Made by a program: the position numbers and the translations under genes
From: Lactobacillus helsingborgensis
GTDB taxonomy: Bacteria > Bacillota > Bacilli > Lactobacillales > Lactobacillaceae
NCBI RefSeq assembly: GCF_000970855.1
Contig: NZ_KQ034047.1
Location: forward strand, 223,623-287,622
Direction: 5' to 3'
DNA length: 64,000 bases
In this document: piece after piece, positions 1-10,676 of the stretch
Numbering within the stretch: position 1 is the first letter of the stretch
Layout: each line of letters opens with the position of its first letter
Notes under the pieces: model-generated
Seen by the model: the letters and a program-made list of their open reading frames with translations, nothing else
What the model was told of the DNA's origin: nothing
The model's database searches: none

Positions 1-306
1 AACGCGGTCACTAATGCTGCCAACACGATTGATAGCCATGACTCACTTACCGCTATTAACCAGGATATTATTGATGGTAAAAAGAATGTTTTAAATGCCT
101 ATAAGGCTGCTGCTAAAAAGCAAATTGAGCAAGATGCAACTGAAGCTAAAAACAATTTAGGAGTTGAGCAAGAGTCTAATATTGATAATGCGGTCACTAA
201 TGCTACCAACACGATTGCTAGCCATGACTCACTTACCGCTATTAACCAGGATATTATTGACGGTAAGCAGAACGTTTTGAGTGCTTATAAGGCTGCTGCT
301 AAAAAG
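1..306 (+). repeat. Near-identical 186-bp tandem repeat inside the giant surface gene
   Basis: Bases 1-120 recur at 187-306 with about 90 percent identity by eye, giving a 186-bp (62-codon) period, while the other repeats of the gene have diverged beyond DNA-level similarity. More copies may lie upstream of the window. Recent duplication or copy-number change at this end of the array is inferred. Confidence 0.8.
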
Positions 307-3300
307 CAACTGGAAACAGTTAAACAAGACATTGTTAACAAAATTCAGAATAATCCTAATTTAACGGCCAAGAATAAAGACGATGCTGCCAATAAAGCCA
401 GTGAATTGCTTACCGGAAGTCAAGGCTATAATAGCCGCATTGATAATGCCGAAACTATAGCTGATATTAATACAGCTACTAAAGAAGGCACTGCCGCATT
501 AAACAATTTACTTGATGAGCAAAACTTAAGTGGTCGACGTAATCAAGCTATTGCAGCAATTCAGGATGCAAAAGACAAAGCCATTGCTACGATTACAAAT
601 AATAAAAATCTGAGTGACGAGGAAAAAACCAAATACCAAGAACTAATTAATACTGCAACTGCTGCAAGTGTTGCTAAAATCACTCAAGACGAAGATGAAA
701 ATGCAATTGAAACAGATCGAGACAATGCTATTAAAAATATTACTGGTTATCAAGAAAATGCTGCTAATACCGGCTCTAATAATTTAAATAAGCAGCGTCA
801 AGATGCAATCAAGGAAGTTGAAGAAGCAGCTAATAACGCTTTAAGTACAATTGACGACTTTGACGATACTGTTTTAAGTCCAGAAGATAAACAACATTAT
901 CAAGAAACTATTAATAAAGACTTAGCTAACGCCAAAGCAGCAATTAATGCAGCTAAAGACAATGATGGTGTTAATTCCGCTAGACAAGCTGGTAAAACCA
1001 GTATCAATGAGGATTTGGCGGCTAGTCAATTAATAGTCGCAAAATCTCAGGCAAATATAGCGTTGCAAGATGAGAAGAAAAAAGACTTAGATACTATTAA
1101 TCAGGCTTTTACCGATAATAAAATTAATAGCGAGCAAAAAGACGCACTAACAGACAAAATTAATGGCTTCTATGAAACGGCAACCAGCAAAGTATACAAC
1201 GACTTGACTGCTGAACAAGTGGCTAAAGATAGGGATAACGGCATTGCTGCTATGGCCAGCGTTGCTAGCAGTATTGCCAGTGAAGAAGCAAAATACTTAG
1301 AGCAGCAAAAAGATGATGCTTTAACCAATAAAGACACTGGCTTAAATGCTCTAGCAGAGAAAATTCGGACAAGTATCGAAAAAGATCCTAACCTTTCCGG
1401 CAAAGAAAAAGGTGATTACTATGACGAAATTAGTTCTGCTTTAACTTCAGCCAAAACTGATATTCAAAATGCTCATTCTCAAGATGAAATTGCTACTGCA
1501 ACAAACGCCGGTCGGGAAGCTTTAAATAAAATTCTTGCTAACGTTGTATTGCAATCAAGTAGAAGCGCTGCCCTTAAAGAATTGTTGAACACCTGCACCG
1601 ATGTTTCTAATCAAATTACCAACTTACAAAATGTTAACAGCACTACTAAAGACGGATTAATTAAACAGTTAACTGATTACTATAATGATGCAGTTGCTAA
1701 AGTAAAGAATGTTCCTGCTGCTCAAGTCGATTCTGAAAAACAGCAAGGCATTGATAATATGAACACAGTTGTTAGGGATGCGCAAAGCCTTGATACCAAT
1801 ATTGATCATGCTAAGCAAGAAGTCGACAAGCAGGCTGATCAAGCAATTTCTACCATTAATCAATCTGCGATGTCTGACGCGGATAAAACTCAAACCATTG
1901 CAAAAATCAACGATGAAAGAACTAAAGCTAAGCAAAATATTGAATTGCAAAAAAATAATGATGCCGTAGACAAAGCCAAAAATGATGGTAAAGATGCTAT
2001 TGGTCAGGTTGCAGCCACAGCTATGACAGCTGATTTGGAGAATGCTAAACATCACAGCGAAGAGGCTATTAACCAAGCTGCTCAAGAAGCAATTAGCAGA
2101 TTAAAATCTTCATATGACACTCTAAGCGCTGAAGAAAAAGAAGAAGCTAGTTCCCAATATAATCAGGCAATCTCTGATATTAATCAGGCTGTTGCGGATG
2201 CCAAGAGTAAATTACAAAATGGCAAGACAAAAGATGGTATTAATAAAATCACTACTGATACCATTAATGCAATCAATAAAGCGGAAGCAAGTGGTAACTT
2301 AGCAATCACCAAAGCACAGGCCAGAAAAGCTATTAAAGATGTCGCAGACGAAATCAAAAACAACTTAAAAGATAAAAAGGATCAAGACAGTGTTGATTCT
2401 ATTCTAGAGAATGCCACTTCAGCCATTACTGCTGCTGAGGATAGTAGCACTGTTTTGAACATTAGAGATTCTGCCATTAATCACATCAAAGGAATTAAGA
2501 CTACAGCAGATTCTAATGACGCTGCCAAAATAAAAAATGCTAAAGACGAAGCAATTAAAGCATTGACAGCGGAACTAAACGGTCAAACTAATAATCCTGG
2601 TGCTCCGGGTATTTTAGCTCAAATTGATCAAATTACAGGCTTAAGTGCTGAAGAAAAAGCTCAGTATACGAGTCAGGCAACTGCTGCCAAAAATAAAGCC
2701 GTCAGTCAGGTTAACGGTCAGCAAACAACAGACGATATTGCATCCGCTAAGACTACTGGTATTATCAACATTGACAAAGCTTTAAGCGCTGCCCAATTAC
2801 AAGCTGCTAAGAATAATGCCAATAAATATTTAGAAAATATTGCCCAAACAGCTGCAACTGATATCCAGAAGATCGAACAGTCAGCTCTAAGTGATACTGA
2901 GAAAGCCCAGCAAATTGACTTAATCAATTCAAATAAAGAGACAGCTATCCAAAATATTAACAAGGCGCAAAGTCCAGACGAGGTAGAAAAAGTCAAACAA
3001 GTCGCTGAAAATGCCATTACTGGCATTGTACAAAATGCTAAAGAAAACGCAGCTTTACTGCAGGAACAAAATGCCGCTTACAACTCACTGGTTGAGCAGG
3101 CTAAAAAGCTGAGCCAGCGCTTAAACGATGACCGTTTGCATAACAAAATTGATCAAAATCAATATGATGACTTAAGTAAGGCTATTAGTGACGCTTTAAG
3201 TGCAGCTAAAGCCGAAATTTCTGCCGCCACTCATCTGGATAAAATTAATGCTGCCAAAGGTAATGGTGAAACAGCTCTTAACAAGGTCAATAATGATATT

Positions 3301-6300
3301 GCTAACGAAGAAGCTCTAGCTCAAGCTCTAAACGATCTACAAACTGCTGCCACTAGCGCTAAAGCTAAAGCTGATAAAACTGAAGACAGCGCTGTCGCTG
3401 ACCAAATGAAAGCCCAAATAGATCAGGAACAAAAGAAAGCTGCTGCTAATATTATTGCCGCTAGAAATAATAAGCAAAACACTATTACGCAAATTCAAGC
3501 AGCTGCAAATGAAGGTATTACCACAATTAGCAAATTAGGTGATGACTTTGATAATAAAAATCAAATAGTTAAGAGCCTGAAAGAATATTCTGCAAGTGCC
3601 AAAACTGATATTGATGGTTTAGACTTAGCCGGTAATGATGTCGCTAGCGGATATAATAATATTGAACGAGTTTTAAATAACTTTATTAGTTTAATTTATG
3701 CCGGTACAAGTGATAAGCTGTCGCAGTTAGAACAAGATGCCAAAACAAATATTGATCAGGCCAAGTTGCCTAGTCAACTGACTGCGGAAAAAAATAATCT
3801 GATTAACAAGTTTAAGGAATACCTTAAAAATAAAGGGGAAATTGCCAGTGTGGCAACTAATCTAGAGCAAGAGCAAATTGAAGAACTGCAAAAGCAACTT
3901 GATGAAGCCGTCAATAGAACCATAGATAAGATTGCGGGTGTTAAACTTGAGAATACTTACAAAAATGCACTAGCACAAGCTCAAAATGCCCAACAAGGTA
4001 AAGCTCAACAGGATGAAATTCCTAATTTCGGTAAAAAAGAAATCGACCGTATTTTCCAAGTTGCGCAAGAAAAAGCCGAAATAGTCAAAGCTAAACAAGA
4101 GGCAATCTCTCAAGTCGAACAAGCTCAAAAAGAAGCAAATGATGCAATAGAAAAATCAGGTTTGTCACCAGAGGATCAGCAAAAGCAGAAGGAACAAATT
4201 CAAAAACTTGTGGAAAAAGCAAAAACTGACATTAATTCTGTTCAACAATCTGAAACAGAGGCTAAAGACCAAATAAATGGCAAACGAGATCAAGCAGTTG
4301 ACAAGTTCAATGCTATTAAGGATCAAGCTGCCCTAGCTGGTCAAAAGACAAAAGCTGAAGATATTCTAAAGGATAAACAGACTAAGGCCCATAATATAAT
4401 TGATCAATCTCAGTTAACTGCCGAGCAGAAGAAGGCAGCTAAAGCTGCAATTGATGATGCTTATCAACAGAGTTTCCAAGATATAGAAAAGGCTACAGCA
4501 ATTAGCGACATCCCAGATGAAGCAAACATTGGTCAAAATATTGATCGTCTGTTAACTAAACCTGAAACCGGCACTGAACCAGAATGGTTTAATGATGAAC
4601 AAAAAAACGCTTTTGCAGGTGCTGATGGTGTGACTGGCATCAAAAACGCATACAAGACATTAAAAGACAGATTAAAAGATAAACTGGCTCAAGAAGTGCT
4701 AGATCGTATTGATGAACAAATAAAAGCTATTGATGAAGCTCAAAATATCCAGACTGTCAGTGCTGCTTATGATGAGGCTATGACTATTATCAATAAGGAA
4801 AATGCTAAAGCTGACATTGACGAAGAAGCTGATAAGGTTACTAAAGAAATTGACGGTAATAATAAATTATCAACTGAATCAAAAGACAGGCTAAAAGAGC
4901 AAATTAAAGATGATAGCCAAAAGGCCAAGGACAAAATTGATGCAGTTACTGCTCCTAAAGGTGATACATCAGGCAAAAAGAACCAAATTGATAAAATCAC
5001 CGAAACTGCCAAAGATGATATTAACAGTGCCGGTAATGCTGCCAAAAATGAATCCATTAGTTTACTTAAAGTAGAGGCAAATAACGATTTGGCTGATAAA
5101 CACCAAAAAGCGGTTGCTGAACTAAAAGACAAGTTTGGTAAAAATGCCGATACCACCAGCGTTGATCAAGCCTACCAGGAGCATTCACGCGTCAATGGTG
5201 ATTCACCTGCAGATATCACAGCAGCTAAGATTGCAGCTGAAAAAGAAATAGCTAAAGGTGCCGTAATTGACACCGTCACTAACGCTAAAAACCAAGTTGA
5301 TAAATTAAAACATCAGGATGGCAACGATTATACTGATACTGAAAAACAGGCAATTAAAGATTACATTGACCAAGAAGCAGCTAAAGCCAACTCGGATCAA
5401 ACGGGTACTATTGCTCAAGCTCAAGATTCTAATGGAATAGAAACTGCCAGAAAGGATGCAGTTGAAAAGATAAGCAGTATTATTGTAAGTGATAGTAAAG
5501 AACTTGAGAATATTTTAAATAACGATAGTAAAGTACAAGAAGAAAGACTAACAGCTGCCTATGATTCCGCTGTTAAACTTCTCAAAGACAGATTTAAGGA
5601 CAAAGCAAATACGACCAGCATTGATCAAGCTTACGAAAAAGCTAAAGATGCGCTCAATGATCCTGCCAACGCGGATAAACTCGCTGCAACAGAATTAGCT
5701 GGTGAAAAGGCAATTGCTGCTGGAGCTCTGGCAGACGCACAAAATGCAGCTACAAGTGAAATTCAGTCCACTGGCAAATACACTGAGCAAGAAAAGAAAG
5801 CTATTATTAACCAAATTAATACTGATCTGAATACTGCAAATAATGCGCTTAATCAGCCTGAGGTTAATGACAGTCAGACAATTACTAAACTGCGTGATGA
5901 TGCTATTAACCAAATTTATCTTGATGCTACAGATTCTGCTACCATTGACCATATTCTTCATGATAATAGTCAGCACGAAAATAATCATAGCTCTACTACT
6001 CAATCTGTCCTTGCCCCAGTTGACAATAAACCTATTGATAATACTGGCAAGGAAGAAAAAGAAGAACCAGAACTTGATTTAAGCCATAGCGAAGAATTAA
6101 CTTTAATGCATAACGCTTACCTTTACGATGAAAATGGCAAACGTGCTAACAAAGTTATTCTTGGTGCCGGCTCAATCATTACTTCATATGGCACTAAAGA
6201 AATTAACGGGAAACACTATTACATTCTGGTTGATAGAGGCAATAAGAACCAAGTCTACTATGTTGCTATTGGCAATGTAGTTTCAACCAGTCGAAAATTA

Positions 6301-6897
6301 AAACATAATGCTTATGTTTACAATAAACATGGCAAACGAATTAAGAAAGCGAGTGTGTTAAGAAAAGGCAATAATATTAATACGTATGGCAGTGCAGTAA
6401 ATATTCGGGGCAAGAAGTACTTCATTATTGCTCAAAACCGTTTTGTTAAGGCTACAAATATTGCAATTCAAAAAACTGCAGTTACAGCCGTTACAGCAAG
6501 CCCGGTCAACGAACCTGTGACTGAAAAGCAGCAACCGGTGGTCGAAAAGACTATTATGCATAATTCATATCTGTATGATCAAAACGGCAAACGTGCTAAT
6601 AAACTGATTATTCTTGCAGGCTCAACTGTTAATACGGTTAATTTCCAAATGATTAATAATAAAGGCTACTACATGTTAGACGATGGCTTATTCATTGCCG
6701 CTGCAAATATTGACGCTAAGAAACTTAAGCTGAAGCATAATGCTTATATTTACAGTCAACACGGTATTCGGATAAGTAAAAAAGTTTTGCATAAACATAA
6801 AGTTGTCAAAACATACGGCAGCGCAGTCAAAATCAACAATAAGAAATATTATATTGTTGCCAAAAATAAATATATTAAGCAAACTAACTTTAAATAG
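1..6897 (+). CDS. Giant cell-surface repeat protein, DUF1542-like repeats with C-terminal SLAP modules (5' end outside window)
   Basis: The frame is open from base 1, so the gene starts upstream; 2298 residues are visible. Most of it is a tandem array of roughly 75-80 residue, Ala/Asn/Lys/Asp-rich helical units with recurring cores such as LSxEEK and I..A.....I, matching DUF1542-type repeats of giant Gram-positive adhesins. The composition is nearly free of Cys and Trp: I noticed one Cys near base 1595 and one Trp in a distinct segment near 4585. The end carries four SLAP modules in two pairs (about 6105-6465 and 6555-6894), each with an HNAY.Y or HNSYLY start, a YGS/YGT core and a YY/YF.I.. 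ending. SLAP modules bind the wall non-covalently, and no LPXTG sorting signal is seen. The likely role is a surface adhesin or shielding fibril; that is inference. A hairpin terminator follows directly, and the next gene points the other way. Confidence 0.85.
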   Translation, partial: NAVTNAANTIDSHDSLTAINQDIIDGKKNVLNAYKAAAKKQIEQDATEAKNNLGVEQESNIDNAVTNATNTIASHDSLTAINQDIIDGKQNVLSAYKAAAKKQLETVKQDIVNKIQNNPNLTAKNKDDAANKASELLTGSQGYNSRIDNAETIADINTATKEGTAALNNLLDEQNLSGRRNQAIAAIQDAKDKAIATITNNKNLSDEEKTKYQELINTATAASVAKITQDEDENAIETDRDNAIKNITGYQENAANTGSNNLNKQRQDAIKEVEEAANNALSTIDDFDDTVLSPEDKQHYQETINKDLANAKAAINAAKDNDGVNSARQAGKTSINEDLAASQLIVAKSQANIALQDEKKKDLDTINQAFTDNKINSEQKDALTDKINGFYETATSKVYNDLTAEQVAKDRDNGIAAMASVASSIASEEAKYLEQQKDDALTNKDTGLNALAEKIRTSIEKDPNLSGKEKGDYYDEISSALTSAKTDIQNAHSQDEIATATNAGREALNKILANVVLQSSRSAALKELLNTCTDVSNQITNLQNVNSTTKDGLIKQLTDYYNDAVAKVKNVPAAQVDSEKQQGIDNMNTVVRDAQSLDTNIDHAKQEVDKQADQAISTINQSAMSDADKTQTIAKINDERTKAKQNIELQKNNDAVDKAKNDGKDAIGQVAATAMTADLENAKHHSEEAINQAAQEAISRLKSSYDTLSAEEKEEASSQYNQAISDINQAVADAKSKLQNGKTKDGINKITTDTINAINKAEASGNLAITKAQARKAIKDVADEIKNNLKDKKDQDSVDSILENATSAITAAEDSSTVLNIRDSAINHIKGIKTTADSNDAAKIKNAKDEAIKALTAELNGQTNNPGAPGILAQIDQITGLSAEEKAQYTSQATAAKNKAVSQVNGQQTTDDIASAKTTGIINIDKALSAAQLQAAKNNANKYLENIAQTAATDIQKIEQSALSDTEKAQQIDLINSNKETAIQNINKAQSPDEVEKVKQVAENAITGIVQNAKENAALLQEQNAAYNSLVEQAKKLSQRLNDDRLHNKIDQNQYDDLSKAISDALSAAKAEISAATHLDKINAAKGNGETALNKVNNDIANEEALAQALNDLQTAATSAKAKADKTEDSAVADQMKAQIDQEQKKAAANIIAARNNKQNTITQIQAAANEGITTISKLGDDFDNKNQIVKSLKEYSASAKTDIDGLDLAGNDVASGYNNIERVLNNFISLIYAGTSDKLSQLEQDAKTNIDQAKLPSQLTAEKNNLINKFKEYLKNKGEIASVATNLEQEQIEELQKQLDEAVNRTIDKIAGVKLENTYKNALAQAQNAQQGKAQQDEIPNFGKKEIDRIFQVAQEKAEIVKAKQEAISQVEQAQKEANDAIEKSGLSPEDQQKQKEQIQKLVEKAKTDINSVQQSETEAKDQINGKRDQAVDKFNAIKDQAALAGQKTKAEDILKDKQTKAHNIIDQSQLTAEQKKAAKAAIDDAYQQSFQDIEKATAISDIPDEANIGQNIDRLLTKPETGTEPEWFNDEQKNAFAGADGVTGIKNAYKTLKDRLKDKLAQEVLDRIDEQIKAIDEAQNIQTVSAAYDEAMTIINKENAKADIDEEADKVTKEIDGNNKLSTESKDRLKEQIKDDSQKAKDKIDAVTAPKGDTSGKKNQIDKITETAKDDINSAGNAAKNESISLLKVEANNDLADKHQKAVAELKDKFGKNADTTSVDQAYQEHSRVNGDSPADITAAKIAAEKEIAKGAVIDTVTNAKNQVDKLKHQDGNDYTDTEKQAIKDYIDQEAAKANSDQTGTIAQAQDSNGIETARKDAVEKISSIIVSDSKELENILNNDSKVQEERLTAAYDSAVKLLKDRFKDKANTTSIDQAYEKAKDALNDPANADKLAATELAGEKAIAAGALADAQNAATSEIQSTGKYTEQEKKAIINQINTDLNTANNALNQPEVNDSQTITKLRDDAINQIYLDATDSATIDHILHDNSQHENNHSSTTQSVLAPVDNKPIDNTGKEEKEEPELDLSHSEELTLMHNAYLYDENGKRANKVILGAGSIITSYGTKEINGKHYYILVDRGNKNQVYYVAIGNVVSTSRKLKHNAYVYNKHGKRIKKASVLRKGNNINTYGSAVNIRGKKYFIIAQNRFVKATNIAIQKTAVTAVTASPVNEPVTEKQQPVVEKTIMHNSYLYDQNGKRANKLIILAGSTVNTVNFQMINNKGYYMLDDGLFIAAANIDAKKLKLKHNAYIYSQHGIRISKKVLHKHKVVKTYGSAVKINNKKYYIVAKNKYIKQTNFK

Positions 6898-6914
6898 TTA
6901 ATTTAGCTGAAACA

Positions 6915-6955
6915 AAATAGCCCTTGAGTTATTAAAACTCTGGGGCTATTTATTT
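6915..6955 (+). terminator. Intrinsic terminator of the giant surface gene
   Basis: A hairpin with arms AAATAGCCC...GAGTT and AACTC...GGGCTATTT is followed by a T-rich tract, 18 bases after the stop codon. Confidence 0.85.
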
Positions 6956-7056
6956 TCTTAACAAAATTAAAAAAAGTTGGCAGATTTCATTAGCGTGATT
7001 AATTTTTCAGATTAACACATTTATTCCAACTCTTTTTATTTTAAATTATAGCTAAC

Positions 7057-8442
7057 CTATTTCCATTCAGGATCGTTTGCAAGCGGCAATTTATGCCAAT
7101 AATCAGGCTTATTCACTTGCCGGCCGCGTGCAATTGCCATTTCGTATTTAGCTACGTCTTTAGTAATTGTTGAGTCTGCTGCTACAAAAGCATGATCAGC
7201 AATATTAACCGGTGCCACTAAGGTAGCACCTGAACCAATAAACGCATGATCTCCAACGTTAGTGTGTTCTTTTTTAACGCCATCATAATTAGCAAAAATC
7301 GTACCACAACCAACATTAACGTCGCGACCTAAAGTCGCATCCCCAACATAAGTTAAATGACCAACTTTAGAATTCTCACCAATTTCAGCATTTTTAATTT
7401 CTACAAAATTGCCGATATGTACGCCCTTGCGAATAATTGCTTTAGGACGCAAATGGGAATTTGGACCAATATCGGAAAAATCAGCCATTTCTGCTTCTTC
7501 AATAGTAGATGAAGTAACAGTGACATGATTGCCTATTTTCGAATCAATTATGCGTGAGCCTGAAGCGATTATAGATCCTGACCCAATCTCTGAATTGCCT
7601 TTAATAACCACATTTCCTTCAATTTGAGTATCACAACCAATTTTAACATCTGCATCAATATAAGCTGTGGCAGGATCAATAAAGGTAACTCCATTTGCCA
7701 TATGCTTTTCGTTAATTCGTTTTTGCATCAGCTGATTAGCTTGAGCTAAAGCAGAGCGATCATTGACACCAATGCTTTCGGTAAAGTCACGCATTTTGTA
7801 AGCACCAATTCTTTGTCCTTGACGGCGTAAAATTTCCAAAACATCAGTTAAATAATATTCACCTTGGGCATTATGGTTATTGACCTGTTTCAGGGCTTTG
7901 AAAAGCTGTTTATTGTCAAAGCAAAAAACACCAGTATTAATTTCGTTGATTTTTAATTCATCGAATGTCCCGTCTTTTTGCTCTACAATTCTTAAGACAT
8001 TATCCTGTTCATCCCGGATAATACGGCCATAGCCATAAGGATCAGGAGCCTGAGCAGTTAATACTGTAGCTGCATTGCCCTTACTTTGGTGATAGTCAAA
8101 TAATTTTTGAAAAGTTTGGCTTGTAAATAATGGCGTATCACCAGTTATTACTAATGTCGCACCATCTTGATCTGCCAGTTTATCTGCAGCAGTTAAGACA
8201 GCATCTCCTGTACCTAATTGTTTTTTTTGCAAAGCAAATTCAGACTTGCCAGCAAGAACTTTTTTTACTTCTTCCGCACCATTACCAACAATCGTAACTA
8301 TTTTATCCGGTTTAATTGCCTTAGCTGCATCTACCACATATTCGACCATAGCCTTGCCGCATACTTGGTGTAAAACCTTATATAGTTTTGACTTCATGCG
8401 TGTTCCCTTGCCAGCCGCCAAAACAACTACGAATTTTTTCAT
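7057..8442 (-). CDS. glmU: Bifunctional UDP-GlcNAc pyrophosphorylase / glucosamine-1-phosphate N-acetyltransferase
   Basis: GlmU makes UDP-N-acetylglucosamine in the cytoplasm: the C-terminal half acetylates glucosamine-1-phosphate, and the N-terminal half then transfers UMP. The N-terminal nucleotidyltransferase signature [18 protein letters not shown] is at residues 8-25, followed by a GDTPL motif. The C-terminal half (from about residue 250) shows the isoleucine-patch hexapeptides of a left-handed beta helix, with the active-site region [15 protein letters not shown] and YVGDA. The length of 461 is normal for the family. It lies upstream in direction but downstream in order of purR with a 61-bp gap, the arrangement usual in Firmicutes. 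Identity is certain from the two complete domains. Confidence 0.97.
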   Translation of the reverse strand: MKKFVVVLAAGKGTRMKSKLYKVLHQVCGKAMVEYVVDAAKAIKPDKIVTIVGNGAEEVKKVLAGKSEFALQKKQLGTGDAVLTAADKLADQDGATLVITGDTPLFTSQTFQKLFDYHQSKGNAATVLTAQAPDPYGYGRIIRDEQDNVLRIVEQKDGTFDELKINEINTGVFCFDNKQLFKALKQVNNHNAQGEYYLTDVLEILRRQGQRIGAYKMRDFTESIGVNDRSALAQANQLMQKRINEKHMANGVTFIDPATAYIDADVKIGCDTQIEGNVVIKGNSEIGSGSIIASGSRIIDSKIGNHVTVTSSTIEEAEMADFSDIGPNSHLRPKAIIRKGVHIGNFVEIKNAEIGENSKVGHLTYVGDATLGRDVNVGCGTIFANYDGVKKEHTNVGDHAFIGSGATLVAPVNIADHAFVAADSTITKDVAKYEMAIARGRQVNKPDYWHKLPLANDPEWK

Positions 8443-8503
8443 TAACTTCAGCCTCTTTTATATTCTTGAATAATAATTATCATTTAGTATATCATTTCTT
8501 AAA

Positions 8504-9334
8504 CTAAAAGCGGTCAAAATCCGTGTGTGCAACTAATGAACCAGGTTCTGCCATAATAACTTTTTTCTTGTCATCTACTCGTTTAATTTTAACTAAAGAA
8601 AGGTGCCCTTCAATTAATTTAACATCATCAAAATCTGCTTCGCATAATACACAAACTCCAGCAATGTTGCTATTAAATTCTTTGACTAATTGTTGCATAC
8701 CAGTCAGGGTACCACCTGCCATCATAAAGTCATCTACTAGCAGAACATTGGAATTTTCTTTTAAAACCCTAGTCGGTAATTCCATTTTAGAAACACGATC
8801 AAGCGAAGAAGAAATATAATTTACAGATACGGTTGCCCCCTCAGTCACCTTTGAACGCTTGCGCGCAATAATAAAAGGAACATTTAAGTAACGAGCAACT
8901 GCTTGAGCTAGTGCAATTCCTTTAGTTTCGATAGTCATCACAATATCAATATTTGAATAAGCATAACGTGTTGCAATTAATTTGCCAATCTTATCCAAGT
9001 CTTCTGGATTACCCAAAATATCTGAGAGGTAGACAAACCCTCCAGCCAAAATACGATCTGGATCTTCAATCCGTGTTGCCAACTCATTTAAATAATTCTG
9101 AGCGTGCTTTTTGCCCCAAAAGGGAATGTAACGCACACCTCCTGCTGCTCCTGCTACAGTTTCCAATATGCCGTCTTGATTATTTGCTAATGTATGTTTT
9201 AAAATTGCAAGATCCTCTGAAATTGATGATTTTGCTGCACCATACCTTTTTGCAAAAAATGGCAGCGGAATTAAGTCATGTGGTCGTTCCATTAAATATT
9301 TAGTCATATCTACTAATCTCTCTGAACGTTTCAT
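8504..9334 (-). CDS. purR: Purine operon repressor PurR
   Basis: This is the PurR-type regulator of low-GC Gram-positives, which represses purine synthesis genes and responds to PRPP; it is unrelated to the LacI-type PurR of E. coli. The N-terminal winged-helix part (residues 1-75) starts with MKRSERLVDMTKYLMERP. The C-terminal phosphoribosyltransferase fold carries the PRPP-binding loop VLLVDDFMMAGGT at about residues 198-210. The length of 276 fits the family. A good AAAGGAG ribosome site precedes the ATG. It probably shares a transcript with glmU; I did not find a clear PurBox pair in front of it. Confidence 0.96.
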   Translation of the reverse strand: MKRSERLVDMTKYLMERPHDLIPLPFFAKRYGAAKSSISEDLAILKHTLANNQDGILETVAGAAGGVRYIPFWGKKHAQNYLNELATRIEDPDRILAGGFVYLSDILGNPEDLDKIGKLIATRYAYSNIDIVMTIETKGIALAQAVARYLNVPFIIARKRSKVTEGATVSVNYISSSLDRVSKMELPTRVLKENSNVLLVDDFMMAGGTLTGMQQLVKEFNSNIAGVCVLCEADFDDVKLIEGHLSLVKIKRVDDKKKVIMAEPGSLVAHTDFDRF

Positions 9335-9390
9335 AGAATCTCCTTTCTATTGTTTGTCTTTTGCCAGTTACTACTATACACTCAACCGCA

Positions 9391-9426
9391 AAAAAAGGCA
9401 CTAACATTTTACCAAATGTTAATGCC
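9391..9426 (-). terminator. Intrinsic terminator of veg
   Basis: Read on the minus strand, GGCATTAACATTT pairs with a matching arm ending in AGTGCC and runs into seven T. It separates veg from purR, so purR needs its own promoter in the 60 bp that follow. Confidence 0.85.
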
Positions 9427-9464
9427 AAAAGATATAAATTTTAGACGGTCAGCTTTTAAGCTGA

Positions 9465-9698
9465 TTAATCGAACTTTAAAGTAATGTTTTTGGTTAACAA
9501 ATCCGTGTAACTGTATGAAACATGTTTAAAATTATTTGAATCTTGATCTAGGTCAACCACAAAAACTGCGGGAAAAGTTTCCTTTAAAACTCCTCGCCTT
9601 TTGGTAACCTTCTTACGTCCTGCTCTTGCAACTACAGTTAACGAATCACCTAAATGTGAATCCAGCTTACTCTTAATGGTCATAATAGATGTTGGCAA
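9465..9698 (-). CDS. veg: Veg family protein
   Basis: A small protein of 77 residues of the Veg family, which in Bacillus is linked to biofilm matrix control and is highly expressed; its biochemical role is unknown. Family features seen are SKLDSHLGDSL near the start, the basic GRKKVTKRRGVL, the TFPAVFVV strand and VSYSYTDLLT. A longer reading from 9731 is possible, but AAAGGAG sits 9 bases before the TTG at 9698, and the family normally begins a few residues before this SKLDSHLG block, so TTG is chosen. Veg lies directly after rsmA, the conserved Firmicutes order. Confidence 0.92.
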   Translation of the reverse strand: MPTSIMTIKSKLDSHLGDSLTVVARAGRKKVTKRRGVLKETFPAVFVVDLDQDSNNFKHVSYSYTDLLTKNITLKFD

Positions 9699-9782
9699 TG
9701 AAAACAACTCCTTTGAGTTGTATTTTACCACTTTATTATTATTTTTTCAATTCTTTTTAAAAACAACCCCAGAATATTTTCG

Positions 9783-10676
9783 TCATTTTTTAACCGGCAC
9801 ATTGCGGGCAATTTCCACAAACTGCTTCAGTGTCAACTGTTCTGGTCGAACACGCTCATCAACTCCTAAGGAGCTAATTAGGCGCAACCGTTTTGTACTG
9901 TCAGGCAGAAGTGTTTTTAAATTATTATTTAATGTTTTGCGTCTTTGTGCAAAACACATTTTAACCACCCAGTTAAAATGAGCGGGATTAGCAATTTTTA
10001 TTTTACTTTCTTCCGGCAGAGGCTTTAATACCACTACACTTGAATCAACCTTAGGTCTAGGAATAAAGGAGCTGCTTTTAACCGTCAAAAATGACTTTAC
10101 GCTCATTTCCGCTTGAACCGCAATTGTCAACGGACCATAGTCCTTTGTTCCAGCATGTGCGCTCAAGCGCTCTGCTACTTCTTTTTGCATCATTAAAGTT
10201 AAGTTTGAAAATTGCAACGAAGAATTATTAAGGAAGAAAATGATGGGCGTCGTAATGTAATACGGTAAATTTGCGACTACTTTAATTGGCTTAGCGAGGT
10301 CAAAAAATCCTGCTAAATCTTCTGTAAAGTCAGCTTTTAAAATGTCTTTCATTTTTAATTTAAAAAGCTGATCAAGAGGCTGCCCGTTGACTTTAGCGGG
10401 TAATTCGTTATGCAAAATCTCTTTTAGATTCTCATCCACTTCATAGGCAAAAACTTTGGCCCCTGCAATTAGTAGTTGCTCAGTTAAAGAACCAATTCCT
10501 GGTCCTATTTCAATTACCTGATCACCAGGTTGAATTGCTGCTGCTTTTACTATGCCTTGCAGTGCAGCCATATCTACTAAAAAATTTTGACCCAAATTCT
10601 TTTTAGCACGCATGAAATAGCGGTTAATAATTGCCTGCGTTCTAATTGGAGAGCCAATAGGAATTTCATTGCTCAT
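9783..10676 (-). CDS. rsmA: 16S rRNA dimethyladenosine transferase
   Basis: RsmA (KsgA) dimethylates the two adjacent adenines in helix 45 of 16S rRNA late in 30S assembly. The protein shows [11 protein letters not shown], the SAM-binding [11 protein letters not shown], and the catalytic motif [10 protein letters not shown], in family order. The ATG at 10676 is chosen over the in-frame start at 10691 because GAGGAGG lies immediately upstream; it gives 297 residues and an 11-bp overlap with rnmV, so the two are translationally coupled. Confidence 0.96.
   Translation of the reverse strand: MSNEIPIGSPIRTQAIINRYFMRAKKNLGQNFLVDMAALQGIVKAAAIQPGDQVIEIGPGIGSLTEQLLIAGAKVFAYEVDENLKEILHNELPAKVNGQPLDQLFKLKMKDILKADFTEDLAGFFDLAKPIKVVANLPYYITTPIIFFLNNSSLQFSNLTLMMQKEVAERLSAHAGTKDYGPLTIAVQAEMSVKSFLTVKSSSFIPRPKVDSSVVVLKPLPEESKIKIANPAHFNWVVKMCFAQRRKTLNNNLKTLLPDSTKRLRLISSLGVDERVRPEQLTLKQFVEIARNVPVKK

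Noticed and set aside
1669-2085. Antisense open frames within the giant surface gene and other long genes
   Set aside because: They are shadows of the biased coding strand with no ribosome sites or family resemblance.
6971-7037. Hairpin AAAAAGTTGG...CCAACTCTTTTT after glmU
   Set aside because: The loop of about 45 bases makes the pairing weak; it may end glmU transcripts but is not convincing.
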